DNA of 64,000 nt, taken from the NCBI RefSeq assembly GCF_022832375.1, contig NZ_JALHLG010000005.1, positions 248,001 to 312,000 on the forward strand, written 5' to 3'. Made by a program: the position numbers and the translations under genes. Of the stretch, positions 1-11,378 are shown piece after piece; position 1 is the stretch's first letter; every line of letters starts with the position of its first letter. Under the pieces are notes generated by a model, which was given only the letters and a program-made list of their open reading frames with translations, was not told the origin of the DNA and did no database searches. This DNA comes from Novosphingobium beihaiense (GTDB taxonomy: Bacteria; Pseudomonadota; Alphaproteobacteria; Sphingomonadales; Sphingomonadaceae).

Positions 1-492
<492 letters not shown>

Positions 493-525
493 TTAGAGCG
501 CTTCCGCGCCCGCGGTTAGATGTTG

Positions 526-1404
526 CTACAGCGCTTCCGCGCCAGCAATAATTTCAACGAGTTCGGTGGTGATCGCGGCCTGGCGGCTGCGGTTGTACTG
601 GATGGTGAGCTTGTTGATCAGATCACCCGCGTTGCGCGTCGCGTTATCCATGGCGGTCATCGACGCGCCCTGTTCGGAAGCGGCATTCTCCAGCAGCGCG
701 CCGAAAAGCTGGGTCTTCAGGTAGCGCGGCAGCAGCGCGGCGAGGATTTCCTCCTCCTCCGGCTCGTATTCGGTCACGGCGTCGCCGTCCTTGGCCTCAC
801 CGGCGGCGGGGGCAGGGACGGGGATGATCTGCTGGCTGGTCGGTTCCTGCACCAGCGCCGAGCGGAACTTCGAATAGAACAGATGCGCGATGTCGAACTT
901 GCCCTGTTCGTACAGAGCCACGAGTTCGTCAGCGACCTGTTCGGCTTCGTTGAAGCCCGCTTCACGCACGCCGGTGGTGTCGAACATGTGCACGATCTGC
1001 TTGGGGTATTCGCGCTTGATCACCGCACGGCCCTTGCGGCCGATGAGGTAGAACAGCACGGTCTTGCCCTGCGCTTCCAGTTCCTTCGCCTTCACGCGCG
1101 CGGCGCGGACGATGTTGGAGTTGAAAGCGCCGCACAGGCCCTTGTCCGAATTGGCCACGACGAGCAGGTGAACCTGATCGCTGCCGGTTCCGGCGAGCAG
1201 CTTGGGGCTGTTTTCCGAAACCGTGATCTTGCTGGCCAGCGAGCCCATCACCTCGGCGAGACGCGCGGCATAGGGGCGCGCCGATTCGGCGGCGGCCTGC
1301 GCCTTGCGCAGCTTGGCCGCGGCGACCATCTGCTTGGCCTTGGTGATCTTCTGGGTCGATTTGACCGAGTTGATGCGGCCTTTGAGTTCCTTGAGCGATG
1401 CCAC
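526..1404 (-). CDS. atpG: ATP synthase F1 subunit gamma
   Basis: Central rotor shaft of the F1 head, coupling proton flow in F0 to catalysis in the alpha3beta3 ring. The 292-residue product has the two diagnostic ends. The N-terminal helix begins [20 protein letters not shown] and continues with the [15 protein letters not shown] stretch; the C-terminal helix carries [18 protein letters not shown]. The length fits the family (about 285-295). There is an acidic insertion near residue 215 (YEPEEEEI), as often seen in alphaproteobacterial gamma subunits. The gene lies 61 bases after atpA and 57 before atpD in the same operon. The ATG at 1404 is the natural start because homologs begin at this helix. 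Confidence 0.97.
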   Translation of the reverse strand: MASLKELKGRINSVKSTQKITKAKQMVAAAKLRKAQAAAESARPYAARLAEVMGSLASKITVSENSPKLLAGTGSDQVHLLVVANSDKGLCGAFNSNIVRAARVKAKELEAQGKTVLFYLIGRKGRAVIKREYPKQIVHMFDTTGVREAGFNEAEQVADELVALYEQGKFDIAHLFYSKFRSALVQEPTSQQIIPVPAPAAGEAKDGDAVTEYEPEEEEILAALLPRYLKTQLFGALLENAASEQGASMTAMDNATRNAGDLINKLTIQYNRSRQAAITTELVEIIAGAEAL

Positions 1405-1465
1405 TCGTTTCTCTCCGTTTCACCGCCCCGGCCGATAGGCCGGAACGGTGGGGATCAGGTCAGTC

Positions 1466-2998
<1,533 letters not shown>

Positions 2999-3009
2999 TT
3001 AGCCTTTCA

Positions 3010-3564
3010 TCAGCCCTTCATGGCCTGGGCGAGAGAGTTGAGACGGGTGCGGATCGAGCTGTCGATGCGCTTGGAACCGATGGTGACGACAAGGCCGCCA
3101 AGCAGTTCCGGATCGACGCTCGCCTTGATCTTGACGTTGCGGCCCTCGCGCGCTTCCAGCTTCTGGCGCAGCTGTTCGAGCTGCTCATCGCTGAGCGCGT
3201 GTGCGGTCGAGACTTCGGCGGTCGCTTCGCCGCGCTGAGCAGCGGCGATCGCGGCGAAGGCGCGAATGATCTCGGGCAGGGCGGAAAGGCGGCGGTTGCC
3301 CGCCAGAACGCCCATGAAATTCTTGGTCAGGGGAGACAGTTCCAGCACGCTGGCCACGGCTTCTGCCGCCTTGGCCGCTGCGTTCCGGCTGATCTGCGGA
3401 TTGCGAATCAAATCGCGGAAATCCGCGCTCTCCTTGAGGGCAGCACCGGTTTTCTCCAGGTCGCTTTCGACCACGGATACGGTGCCGTTTTCACTGGCAA
3501 GATCAAACAGCGCCGAAGCGTACCGTCCTTGCAAGCTGGCTTTAATGCCGCCGGAATTCTCCAC
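3010..3564 (-). CDS. atpH: ATP synthase F1 subunit delta
   Basis: Delta subunit, part of the peripheral stalk that holds the F1 head to the b subunits. The frame is open much further upstream, but the family match begins at a GTG whose complement ends at 3564. This gives a 184-residue protein starting [20 protein letters not shown], the usual length. The C-terminal signature is visible: [20 protein letters not shown] followed by [18 protein letters not shown]. It is the first gene of the minus-strand F1 cluster; a putative promoter lies about 85-115 bases upstream. The F0 genes (a, c, b, b') are not adjacent, the normal split arrangement in alphaproteobacteria. Confidence 0.93.
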   Translation of the reverse strand: MENSGGIKASLQGRYASALFDLASENGTVSVVESDLEKTGAALKESADFRDLIRNPQISRNAAAKAAEAVASVLELSPLTKNFMGVLAGNRRLSALPEIIRAFAAIAAAQRGEATAEVSTAHALSDEQLEQLRQKLEAREGRNVKIKASVDPELLGGLVVTIGSKRIDSSIRTRLNSLAQAMKG

Positions 3565-3648
3565 GCGTGTCCTATCCTTACATCGGGTGGGCTGAGGCAC
3601 TGATGGGGCGCAATGCTGCATCGTGCCCCCCGGCCCGCAGACGGGGCG

Positions 3649-3677
3649 CGCATAGCGGCGATAGTGAAACGATGCAA
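3649..3677 (-). promoter_or_regulatory. Putative promoter of the atpHAGD cluster
   Basis: On the minus strand a -35-like TTGCAT (complement of 3672-3677) is followed after 17 bases by TATGCG (complement of 3649-3654). Transcription would begin near 3640 and give a leader of about 75 bases before the atpH GTG. The match is by eye only, and the -10 hexamer is imperfect. Confidence 0.3.
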
Positions 3678-3792
3678 GGCGCCGCATGACGCTATGTGAC
3701 AAAGGCCGCGGGTGCGGTTTGAAAGCAACAGGCGGGAAGCGGGCCGCGAAACGATGGGCAATAAGTTCGGCAACACCGGAAAGGAGTTGTTT

Positions 3793-4260
3793 GTGACCTT
3801 TAGAATCATGGGCTTGCCCCGGACGGATTTTGCGCAATATTTCGCCATGACATCGGAAGAACTTGCGCAAATCGGCGCCCGGCGGGTGATTGCCGATGCG
3901 GACCGGGGTTTCCCCTGCCGCATTTCGCTTGAAGATGCGCGGGCAGGCGAGAGCCTGATTCTGCTCAACCATGTGAGCCACGATGTCGCTAATCCGTTCC
4001 GTACCGCGTATGCGATATATGTGCGCGAGCAGGCGTGCGAGCCCGAACCGTGGATCGACAGCCTGCCGCCGGTCTTCGCCGGACGCGCGCTTTCGCTGCG
4101 CGGTTTCGATGCGCAGGGCATGCTGTGCGATGCGGCACTGGCTCAGCCCGAAGAAACGGAGGAAAAGATTCGCGCCTTGTTCGAAAATCCGCAAGTGGCG
4201 GGCATCCACGCACACAACGCCGCCCATGGCTGTTTCGCGGCGCGCATCGAACGCGACTAG
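3793..4260 (+). CDS. DUF1203 family protein
   Basis: Conserved protein of unknown function that matches, by my recognition, the DUF1203 family found in proteobacteria. The frame is open from 3712, but the best start is the GTG at 3793. It is preceded by AAGGAG at 3781-3786 with a 6-base spacer, and gives a 155-residue product starting (M)[20 protein letters not shown], which is the family's usual size and start. Other visible features are the [19 protein letters not shown] stretch, the [20 protein letters not shown] segment and a C-terminal [18 protein letters not shown]. It has no signal peptide or membrane segment, so it is probably cytosolic. It lies 14 bases upstream of ada on the same strand, so the two may be co-transcribed. 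Confidence 0.8.
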   Translation: MTFRIMGLPRTDFAQYFAMTSEELAQIGARRVIADADRGFPCRISLEDARAGESLILLNHVSHDVANPFRTAYAIYVREQACEPEPWIDSLPPVFAGRALSLRGFDAQGMLCDAALAQPEETEEKIRALFENPQVAGIHAHNAAHGCFAARIERD

Positions 4261-4274
4261 GATAGAGCATCGAC

Positions 4275-5318
4275 ATGGCAACTCCGACTCTCGACGACGA
4301 CCGGGCCTGGCAGGCCGTGATGGCGCGCGACCGGTCTTTTGACGGGCGTTTCGTGACCGGGGTGCTCACTACCGGCATCTATTGCCGTCCGTCGTGCTCG
4401 GCCCGCCACCCCCGGCGGGAGAACGTGCGCTTCTTTACATGCGCGCGCGAGGCGGAGGCGGAAGGGCTGCGCCCCTGCCTGCGCTGCCGCCCGAACGAGG
4501 TGTCGCGCGATGAAGCAGCCGTCTCGCGCGCGATCGAAGTGCTGGAACAGGCGGAGGAGACGCCCGCACTGGCCGAGCTGGCCGGGCAGGTCGGGTACAG
4601 CCCGGCGCATTTCCAGCGGGTGTTCAAGCGCGCGGTGGGGCTTTCGCCCGCGCAGTTCCTGCGCGCCCGGCGCGTCGAGCGCGCGGGCGAGGCGCTGAGC
4701 GCCGGGACCAGCGTGACCGAGGCGATCTACGAGGCGGGGTTCGCGGCCTCGTCCCGATTCTATGAAGCAAGCGAAGGGAGAATGGGCATGGCGCCTTCCG
4801 CATGGCGCAGTGGCGGGCATGGCGTGACGATCCACTGGGCCGTCGTACCGACGACGCTGGGCGAGATGCTCGTGGCCGCGACGGACAAGGGCGTGTGCCG
4901 TCTGTCCTTCGCCGAAGGGCGCGAGGATCTGGCCGAACGATTCCCGAAAGCCGAACTGGTGGAGGGCGGTGAGGACTTCGCGCGGTTGCTGGCCGACGTG
5001 GTTTCCGCCGTCGAGCAACCGGGGGACAGCCGCTCGATCCCGCTCGATGTGCAGGGCACCGCCTTTCAGGAAGCCGTCTGGCGCGAACTCCAGCGCATCC
5101 CGCCGGGCGAGACACGCTCCTACGCCCAGATCGCCGCCGCCGTGGGCAAGCCGGGGGCCGTGCGCGCGGCGGGCTCGGCGAACGGAGCGAACAATGTTGC
5201 CGTGCTGATCCCCTGCCACCGCGTGATCCGCACCGACGGTTCGCTGGGCGGCTATGCCTATGGGATCGATATCAAGCGCGAGCTGCTGCGGCGTGAAGGC
5301 GGTCAGACGAAGGAATAG
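4275..5318 (+). CDS. ada: Ada: methylphosphotriester sensor and O6-methylguanine-DNA methyltransferase
   Basis: Suicide DNA repair protein and activator of the adaptive response to alkylation damage. All three parts of a 347-residue Ada are present. The N-terminal zinc domain has four Cys in [15 protein letters not shown] and [11 protein letters not shown], the methyl-accepting Cys being the first. An AraC-type helix-turn-helix follows (residues about 85-170, [20 protein letters not shown]). The C-terminal methyltransferase has the active-site [19 protein letters not shown]. It follows the DUF1203 gene by 14 bases. Its last 16 bases overlap the end of the convergent priA, so the two 3' ends share sequence. 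Nothing essential is missing. Confidence 0.95.
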   Translation: MATPTLDDDRAWQAVMARDRSFDGRFVTGVLTTGIYCRPSCSARHPRRENVRFFTCAREAEAEGLRPCLRCRPNEVSRDEAAVSRAIEVLEQAEETPALAELAGQVGYSPAHFQRVFKRAVGLSPAQFLRARRVERAGEALSAGTSVTEAIYEAGFAASSRFYEASEGRMGMAPSAWRSGGHGVTIHWAVVPTTLGEMLVAATDKGVCRLSFAEGREDLAERFPKAELVEGGEDFARLLADVVSAVEQPGDSRSIPLDVQGTAFQEAVWRELQRIPPGETRSYAQIAAAVGKPGAVRAAGSANGANNVAVLIPCHRVIRTDGSLGGYAYGIDIKRELLRREGGQTKE

Positions 5319-7468
5319 GGATCGACGTCGATATTGACGCGCACGCCCTTCGGGAACTGCAGCGGCTCCAGCCAGTCGCGCAGGGCCTTTTGCAGTTCGG
5401 CCGAGCGGCGGGCGTTGATCAGCAGGCGGAAGCGGTGGCGGCCGCGCAGCAGCGATAGCGGGGCGGGCGCGGGGCCGAGCACCAGCATGTCCGGCAGGTT
5501 CGGCGCGGTGCCGCCGATGGCGCGGGCGGCGGCGAGGGCTTCGGCCTGATCTTCCGAACTGACGATGATCGCCGCCCAGCGCCCGAACGGGGGCGCGCCC
5601 GCATCGCGGCGGGATTCGGTTTCGGCGGCATAGAAGGCATCGCGGTCGCCGTTCGCCAGAGCGGCGATCACGGCGGCTTCGGGGTGGCGCGTCTGGATCA
5701 GCACTTCGCCGGGCTTCTCGCCGCGTCCGGCACGGCCCGCGACTTGCGCGATCTGCTGATAGGTCCGCTCCGCCGCGCGCAAATCTCCGCCTTCAAGGCC
5801 GAGATCGGCGTCGATCACGCCTACCAGCGTCAGTTCGGGGAAGTGGTAACCTTTGGTGACAAGCTGGGTGCCGATGATCACATCGATCGCGCCGCCCTCT
5901 GCCATGGCGACGAATTCGCCGATCGCCTCGGGATTGTTCATCGTGTCCGACGTGACCAGCGCGGTGCGTGCTTCGGGCAGCACTTCGGCCACTTCGTCGG
6001 CAATGCGCTCCACCCCCGGGCCGCAGGCGACGAGGCAATCGGCCGTGCCGCATTCGGGGCAGGCATCGGGCACGGGCACGTCGTGGCCGCAATGGTGGCA
6101 GGCGAGGCGCTTGGAAAAGCGGTGCTCCACCAGCCAGGCGGTGCAGTTGGGGCACTGGAAGCGGTAGCCGCAGTTGCGGCACAGCGTCAGCGGGGCATAG
6201 CCGCGCCGGTTGAGGAACAGCAGCGACTGCTCGCCGCGCGCCAGCCGCTCCTTCATCTCTTCGACCAGCCGGGGCGCGATCCAGTGGCCGCGCTCGGGTG
6301 GTTCCTGGCGCAAGTCGACAATGCGGATGTCGGGCAGCATGGCCCCGCCGAAACGGTCCGGCAGTTCGATCTTTTTATAGATCCCCGCTTCGGCGAGTTG
6401 CATCGATTCGAGCGCCGGGGTGGCGCTGGCGAGCACGACCGGGATCGCCTCGAACTTGGCGCGGATCACCGCCACGTCGCGGGCATTGTAGCGCACGCCG
6501 TCATCCTGCTTGAACGAGACTTCATGCGCTTCGTCGACAACGATGAGGCCGAGATCGGCATAGGGCAGGAACAGCGAGGAGCGCGCGCCGACCACGACTT
6601 GCGCTTCGCCGCTGATGACGGCGCGCCAGGCCCGGCGCCGCTCGCTGGACTTGAGCGAGGAGTGCCACAGCACCGGCGGCACGCCGAAGCGCTGTTCGAA
6701 GCGGCGCAGGAAATTCTCGGTGAGCGCGATTTCGGGCAGCAGCACCAGCACTTGCCGCCCCAGCCGCAGCGCTTCGGCGACGGCTTCGAAATAGCATTCG
6801 GTCTTGCCCGATCCGGTTACGCCATCGAGCAGGAAGGGGGCGAAGCGGTGTTCGCGCACTGCCGCGACGAACGTATCCGCCGCCGCCTGTTGTCCCTCGC
6901 TCAGCTCGGGGACGGCGAATTCGGGCCGGGCGCGGGGGTAGGGGCGGTCGAGATCGACCGTCACCGGCTCCAGCAGCCCGGCGCCCACCATGCCGCGCAG
7001 CACGCCTTCGGACACGCTCGCCAGTTCGGCCAGTTCGCGGATCGAGGCCTGCTCGCCCTGCAAGGCATCGAGCGCGGCGGCGCGCTGCGGGGTCAGGCGC
7101 GCGGGTTCCGCGCCGGTCAGGCGGTATTCGGTCGCCGTGCCGCCGCCACGCAGCGCCGCCATGCTGCCCAATGCCATGCGCGCGACGGAAGAGAGCGGGG
7201 CGCAGTAGTAATCCGCCGTCCATTCGATCAGCCGTCGTAGCTGCGCGGGCAGGGGCGGCACCGGCAGCACTTCGAGCAGCGGGCGCAGCTTCGATTCGGG
7301 CACGTCCTGCGCGCTCAGGCGGTCCGCTTCCCACACCACGCCCAGCACCTGCCGCGGCCCGAGCGGGGCGATGACGACCGAACCGTGCTCGACCGCCATG
7401 CCCTCGGGCACGCGATAGTCGAGCACGCCCAGCGCGGCGTTGAAGACAAGGAGTCGGACGCGTTTCAT
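5303..7468 (-). CDS. priA: Primosomal protein N' (replication restart helicase PriA)
   Basis: DNA helicase that recognises stalled forks and D-loops and reloads the replisome. The 721-residue product shows the N-terminal DNA-binding domain (MKRVRLLVFNAALGVLDYRV), Walker A GVTGSGKT at about 216-223, the DEAH box at about 312-315 (IVVDEAHEVSF), and the paired zinc motifs between about 430 and 490 (CRNCGYRFQCPNCTAW, then LACHHCGHDVPVPDACPECG). The helicase C-terminal motif QVAGRAGRGEKPGEVLIQT is also present. Length and domain order are normal. It converges on ada with a 16-base overlap. Confidence 0.96.
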   Translation of the reverse strand: MKRVRLLVFNAALGVLDYRVPEGMAVEHGSVVIAPLGPRQVLGVVWEADRLSAQDVPESKLRPLLEVLPVPPLPAQLRRLIEWTADYYCAPLSSVARMALGSMAALRGGGTATEYRLTGAEPARLTPQRAAALDALQGEQASIRELAELASVSEGVLRGMVGAGLLEPVTVDLDRPYPRARPEFAVPELSEGQQAAADTFVAAVREHRFAPFLLDGVTGSGKTECYFEAVAEALRLGRQVLVLLPEIALTENFLRRFEQRFGVPPVLWHSSLKSSERRRAWRAVISGEAQVVVGARSSLFLPYADLGLIVVDEAHEVSFKQDDGVRYNARDVAVIRAKFEAIPVVLASATPALESMQLAEAGIYKKIELPDRFGGAMLPDIRIVDLRQEPPERGHWIAPRLVEEMKERLARGEQSLLFLNRRGYAPLTLCRNCGYRFQCPNCTAWLVEHRFSKRLACHHCGHDVPVPDACPECGTADCLVACGPGVERIADEVAEVLPEARTALVTSDTMNNPEAIGEFVAMAEGGAIDVIIGTQLVTKGYHFPELTLVGVIDADLGLEGGDLRAAERTYQQIAQVAGRAGRGEKPGEVLIQTRHPEAAVIAALANGDRDAFYAAETESRRDAGAPPFGRWAAIIVSSEDQAEALAAARAIGGTAPNLPDMLVLGPAPAPLSLLRGRHRFRLLINARRSAELQKALRDWLEPLQFPKGVRVNIDVDPYSFV

Positions 7469-7785
7469 CTCAGGGGCATATAGGCACCGGGGCGGCGGTG
7501 CGGGAAGGCGGTGCGTGTTCTGGGCTGGGGAATGGTGGGCTGGGGCACTGAATAGCCGGTGCTACGCCTATACTATCCGTTCGTCCCGAGCGAAGTCGAG
7601 GGGCAATGACCGAGCGCAGCCGAGGTCTGCGATCTCTCAGGTTCTCGGCTTCGCTCGAACCGGTCCCTCGACTTCGCTCGGGACGAACGGACGTTGGGGG
7701 AAGAGGGCCTTGTTGATGGACGCCCTAGCCGCGCCGGAGCCGCTTCCCTATAGGGCTGCGCAGACTCGCCAATCAGGATCGCACC
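7469..7785. other. Intergenic region between divergent priA and fsa
   Basis: A 317-base gap between the divergent priA and fsa genes. It must hold both promoters, but I see no convincing -35/-10 pair. Its centre is filled by a nested palindrome (7577-7690), listed separately. No open frame with coding character is visible. Confidence 0.6.
7577..7690. repeat. 114-bp nested palindrome (REP-like)
   Basis: The outer arms, 7577-7602 and 7665-7690, are exact 26-base inverted repeats built around CGTCCCGAGCGAAGTCGAGG. An inner imperfect pair lies between them: CGAGCGCAGCCGAG near 7611-7624 and CTCGGCTTCGCTCG near 7645-7658, with one mismatch. As RNA either strand could fold into one long hairpin. 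The core CGAGCGAAGTCGAGGG resembles intergenic palindromic repeats scattered in sphingomonad genomes, but that family assignment is from memory. Confidence 0.8.
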
Positions 7786-8436
7786 ATGAAATTTTTCGCT
7801 GACACCGCCGAAATAGAAGACATCAAGGAACTGGCCGCGACCGGCCTGCTCGATGGCGTCACCACCAACCCCTCGCTGATCGCCAAGTCCGGGCGTGATT
7901 TCATGGAAGTCACCAAGGAAATCTGCGGCATCACCGATGGCCCGGTCAGCGCCGAAGTCGTCGCGCTCGATCACGAAGGGATGATGCGCGAGGCCGAAGT
8001 GCTGCGCAAGATCGCCGACAACGTGTGCATCAAGGTGCCGCTCACCATCGACGGTCTCAAGACCTGCAAGGCGCTGACCTCGGACGGCACCATGGTCAAT
8101 GTCACGCTGTGCTTCTCGGCCAATCAGGCGCTGCTGGCGGCCAAGGCCGGGGCCACGTTCGTCTCGCCCTTCATCGGCCGTCACGACGACAACGGCTTCG
8201 ACGGCATGGATCTGATCAGCGATATCCGCCTGATCTACGACAACTATGCGTTCGAGACCGAGATTCTCGCCGCCTCGATCCGCCATGGCGTCCACGTGCT
8301 GCAGGCCGCCAAGATCGGCGCCGACGTGATGACCGCGCCGCCCGCCGTGATCAAGGGCCTGTTCAAGCATGTCCTGACCGAAAAGGGCATCGAAGGCTTC
8401 CTGGCCGACTGGGCCAAGACCGGCCAGTCGATCTGA
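7786..8436 (+). CDS. fsa: Transaldolase-like fructose-6-phosphate aldolase (FSA/TalC subfamily)
   Basis: Class I aldolase of the small transaldolase group. It either moves a dihydroxyacetone unit in the pentose phosphate pathway or cleaves fructose 6-phosphate. The 216-residue product is the short MipB/TalC type. It begins [20 protein letters not shown], has [13 protein letters not shown] at about 24-36, and the Schiff-base lysine at about residue 83 in [10 protein letters not shown]. It ends with the typical [19 protein letters not shown]. Sequence alone does not tell transaldolase from aldolase activity. It stands alone between two palindromic repeats; the downstream cobT is 192 bases away. 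Confidence 0.92.
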   Translation: MKFFADTAEIEDIKELAATGLLDGVTTNPSLIAKSGRDFMEVTKEICGITDGPVSAEVVALDHEGMMREAEVLRKIADNVCIKVPLTIDGLKTCKALTSDGTMVNVTLCFSANQALLAAKAGATFVSPFIGRHDDNGFDGMDLISDIRLIYDNYAFETEILAASIRHGVHVLQAAKIGADVMTAPPAVIKGLFKHVLTEKGIEGFLADWAKTGQSI

Positions 8437-8450
8437 TCTTGGGTTGAAAT

Positions 8451-8545
8451 ATCCTTCGACAAGCTCAGCCCTTCGACAAGCTCAGGATGAGCGGAGCAGG
8501 AAGGGATATCTCTCCCCCCGCTCAGGCTGAGCTTGTCGAAGCCCC
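8451..8545. repeat. REP-like repeat cluster (three copies)
   Basis: Two direct copies of the core TTCGACAAGCTCAG (about 8454-8467 and 8472-8485, the second continuing GATGAGCGG) are followed by an inverted copy (about 8518-8541, CTCAGGCTGAGCTTGTCGAA). The direct and inverted copies can pair to form a hairpin. The same core occurs at 11383-11410 and 49941-50027 in this window. The cluster fills much of the gap between fsa and cobT and may end fsa transcription. Confidence 0.85.
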
Positions 8546-8628
8546 CGCGCGCAAGGCACACGGGAATCGCGCCCCCGCACACATCGCCCATTTGAGCCGG
8601 TCGCACCGATGCGCTAGGCACTTCGGCA

Positions 8629-10443
8629 ATGTCAGACGAATCTCCCGCAGACCGCTTCAAGTCGGTGTTAACAGGCGCCAGCCGCGCCATTGCTCACGAC
8701 AATGAGATCGAGGTCAACTGGACGGCCGATGCCCCCAGCGCGTCCGGCAATGTCTTTCGCGTGCCGATGCCGGGGCGCAGCCTGCCGCGCGGGGCGGCAA
8801 TGCAGGCACGCGGCTTTGCCGACAGCTTCGCGCTCAAGGCGCGTCATCACAACGACACGCTGCACATGCGCCACGCGCCGTCCGAACCTTCGGCGCGGGC
8901 GTGCTACGATGCGGTGGAAATGGTCCGCTACGAGGCCTTGGGGTCCAACGCCTATCCGGGGATGCGGGACAATCTCGATGCGGCGCTGATGGCGCGCATC
9001 GGTTCCGATCCGATTGCCCGAGCAGAGGCGCCCGATGCGGTGCCGGTGCAGTCCGCCCTCGCGCTGCTGCTGCGCGAACGGCTGACCGGGCAGCCGGTCC
9101 CGGCCGAGGCGCAGGCGGGCGTCGATATGGTCCGCTCGTGGATCGAGGATAAGGCAGGCGCCGATTTCGAAGCACTGGCCTCCTCGCTGGAGGACCAGAA
9201 GGCGTTTCAGGATCTCACGCTCGACATGCTGGAGCATCTCGAACTGACCCGCGCCGAAGACGTCCAGCAGGAGCCCGATCAGGCCGACGACATGGACGGC
9301 GACGAGGAGACCGAGGAAGAGCAGGACGGCGACGAATCCGGCAAGGAGCAGCAGCCGTCCGAAATGGCCGCCGAACCCTCGCAGGGCGAGGATGAGGGCG
9401 AAAGCGAATCCGAAGGCGAATCTTCCGACGACATGGAGGAAGGCCAGGAAGGCGAAGAGGGTGAGGAGGGCATGATGCCGGTGCGCCCCAACCGCCCGTG
9501 GACCGATATTCCCGAAGGCTTCGACTACAAAATCTTCACCGAGGCGTTCGACGAAGTGGTGGGCGCCGCCGACTTGTGCGACGAGGAAGAGCTGACGCGG
9601 CTGCGCGCTTACCTCGATGCGCAGCTTAAGGGCTTGCAGGGTATCGTCACCCGTCTGGCCAACCGGTTGCAGCGCCGCCTGATGGCGCAGCAGAGCCGCT
9701 CGTGGGATTTCGATCAGGAAGAAGGCTTGCTCGATGCCGCGCGGCTGGCGCGCGTGGTGGTCTCGCCCGGCCAGTCGCTGTCCTACAAGGTGGAGCGCGA
9801 CGTCGAGTTCAAGGATACGGTGGTCACGCTGCTGCTCGACAATTCGGGCTCGATGCGCGGGCGGCCGATCTCGATCGCGGCGATCAGCGCCGATGTGCTG
9901 GCGCGCACGCTGGAGCGCTGCGGCGTGAAAGTGGAGATTCTCGGTTTCACCACCCGCGCGTGGAAGGGCGGGCAGAGCCGCGAGACTTGGCTTTCCAGCG
10001 GCAAGCCGCAGCATCCCGGACGCCTCAACGACTTGCGCCATATCGTCTATAAGCAGGCCGACGAGCCCTGGCGCCGCGCGCGCAAGAACCTTGGCCTGAT
10101 GATGCGCGAGGGGCTGCTGAAGGAAAACATCGACGGCGAGGCGCTGCTCTGGGCGCATAACCGCCTGCTCGCCCGGCCCGAGGACCGGCGCATCCTGATG
10201 GTCATTTCCGACGGCGCGCCGGTGGACGATTCGACGCTTTCGGTGAACTCGGCCGGATATCTCGAAGCGCACTTGCGCCGGGTGATCGACTGGATCGAGG
10301 GCAAGAGCCCGGTTCAGCTCGTCGCCATCGGCATCGGCCATGACGTGACGCGTTACTATCGCCGCGCGGTGACGATCATGGACGCCGAGCAGCTCGGCGG
10401 CACGATGATCGAGCAGCTTGCCGGTCTGTTCGAGGAAGAGTGA
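8629..10443 (+). CDS. cobT: Cobaltochelatase subunit CobT
   Basis: CobT is the VWA-containing partner of the AAA+ protein CobS; together they drive ATP-dependent cobalt insertion by CobN in aerobic cobalamin synthesis. The 604-residue product starts [20 protein letters not shown]. It has the helical CobT N-terminal domain to about 215, a long acidic linker (about 218-285, mostly Glu/Asp/Ser), then the C-terminal VWA domain with the MIDAS motif [13 protein letters not shown] at about 402-414. It ends in [12 protein letters not shown]. The ATG is 192 bases after fsa, behind a REP cluster. The stop overlaps the GTG of the next gene by four bases. Its usual neighbour cobS is absent here. Confidence 0.93.
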   Translation: MSDESPADRFKSVLTGASRAIAHDNEIEVNWTADAPSASGNVFRVPMPGRSLPRGAAMQARGFADSFALKARHHNDTLHMRHAPSEPSARACYDAVEMVRYEALGSNAYPGMRDNLDAALMARIGSDPIARAEAPDAVPVQSALALLLRERLTGQPVPAEAQAGVDMVRSWIEDKAGADFEALASSLEDQKAFQDLTLDMLEHLELTRAEDVQQEPDQADDMDGDEETEEEQDGDESGKEQQPSEMAAEPSQGEDEGESESEGESSDDMEEGQEGEEGEEGMMPVRPNRPWTDIPEGFDYKIFTEAFDEVVGAADLCDEEELTRLRAYLDAQLKGLQGIVTRLANRLQRRLMAQQSRSWDFDQEEGLLDAARLARVVVSPGQSLSYKVERDVEFKDTVVTLLLDNSGSMRGRPISIAAISADVLARTLERCGVKVEILGFTTRAWKGGQSRETWLSSGKPQHPGRLNDLRHIVYKQADEPWRRARKNLGLMMREGLLKENIDGEALLWAHNRLLARPEDRRILMVISDGAPVDDSTLSVNSAGYLEAHLRRVIDWIEGKSPVQLVAIGIGHDVTRYYRRAVTIMDAEQLGGTMIEQLAGLFEEE

Positions 10444-11345
10444 CCTCCGGCTACCTCTGGGTGCCGTTCACGCTCCTGGCCGCCTTCGCGCAGGTCTTGC
10501 GCAATGCGTTCCAGTCACGGCTGACGGCGCGGATCGGCACTGTCGGCGGAACGCAAGTGCGCTTCGTCTATGGTCTGCCGTTCGCCGCGCTGCTCTTCGC
10601 GGGCTATCTCGCGGTGGTTCCGGCGCATGTTCCGGCAATTCCGGCAGACGCGCTGGCCTGGGCGGCCGGTGGCGCATTGAGCCAGATCGGGGCGACGGCA
10701 CTGATGCTGCTGGTCATGGCCAAGCGCGATTTCGGCGTGGCCTATGCCTATATCAAGACCGAGCCGGTGACCGTGGCGCTGCTCGGCCTCGTCCTGATCG
10801 GAGACCGGCTATCGTGGGCGGGCTGGCTGGCGGTGGTGATCGTGACTGTGGGCGTGGTGATGGCCTCGCTCAAGGCGGGCGACAAGACCTCGGCGCTGGC
10901 CGAGTGGAAGCCGATGGCCGTGGGTATTGCCAGCGGCGCGCTGTTCGGGCTGGCCGCGATCTGTTTTCGCGCTTCGATAGAGGCGGTGCCGCAGGGCACT
11001 TTCATGATGCGCGGGCTGACGATGCTGGTGATCTCCATGGCGATCCAGACGGCGACGCTGGCCACGTGGTTCGTGGTGAAGGACTCGTCCGGGTTTTCCG
11101 GTTCGTTGCGCGAATGGCGCCTCAGCGTGCCGGCGGGCGTGCTCGGGGCGATATCCTCGACGGGATGGTTCCTCGCCTTTTCGCTGACGCTGGCGGCCAA
11201 TGTGCGCACGCTGGCGCTGGTGGAAATGCCCGTTGTCGCGCTGGTCTCGCGCTATGTTTCGGGCCAGTGGCTCTCGGCGCGCGAATGGCTGGGACTTGCG
11301 TTGATTACCTTCGGTGTGGCGCTGCTGATGGTGGCGCACGCTTGA
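10440..11345 (+). CDS. EamA/DMT-superfamily transporter
   Basis: Predicted inner-membrane transporter of the drug/metabolite superfamily; the substrate cannot be told. The 301-residue product is almost entirely hydrophobic, with about ten membrane segments in two EamA repeats (for example [20 protein letters not shown] and, near the C-terminus, [20 protein letters not shown]). The start is a GTG at 10440 that overlaps the cobT TGA (GTGA), which suggests translational coupling. Such coupling hints at, but does not prove, a role linked to cobT; these carriers often sit beside unrelated genes. Confidence 0.85.
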   Translation: MTSGYLWVPFTLLAAFAQVLRNAFQSRLTARIGTVGGTQVRFVYGLPFAALLFAGYLAVVPAHVPAIPADALAWAAGGALSQIGATALMLLVMAKRDFGVAYAYIKTEPVTVALLGLVLIGDRLSWAGWLAVVIVTVGVVMASLKAGDKTSALAEWKPMAVGIASGALFGLAAICFRASIEAVPQGTFMMRGLTMLVISMAIQTATLATWFVVKDSSGFSGSLREWRLSVPAGVLGAISSTGWFLAFSLTLAANVRTLALVEMPVVALVSRYVSGQWLSAREWLGLALITFGVALLMVAHA

Positions 11346-11378
11346 CTGAAACCGCGTGCCGCCTAATGCCCGGTGCCT

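Noticed and set aside
3565-3792. F0 ATP synthase subunit genes upstream of atpH
   Set aside because: None are present. The F0 cluster is normally at another locus in alphaproteobacteria, so their absence is not a deletion.
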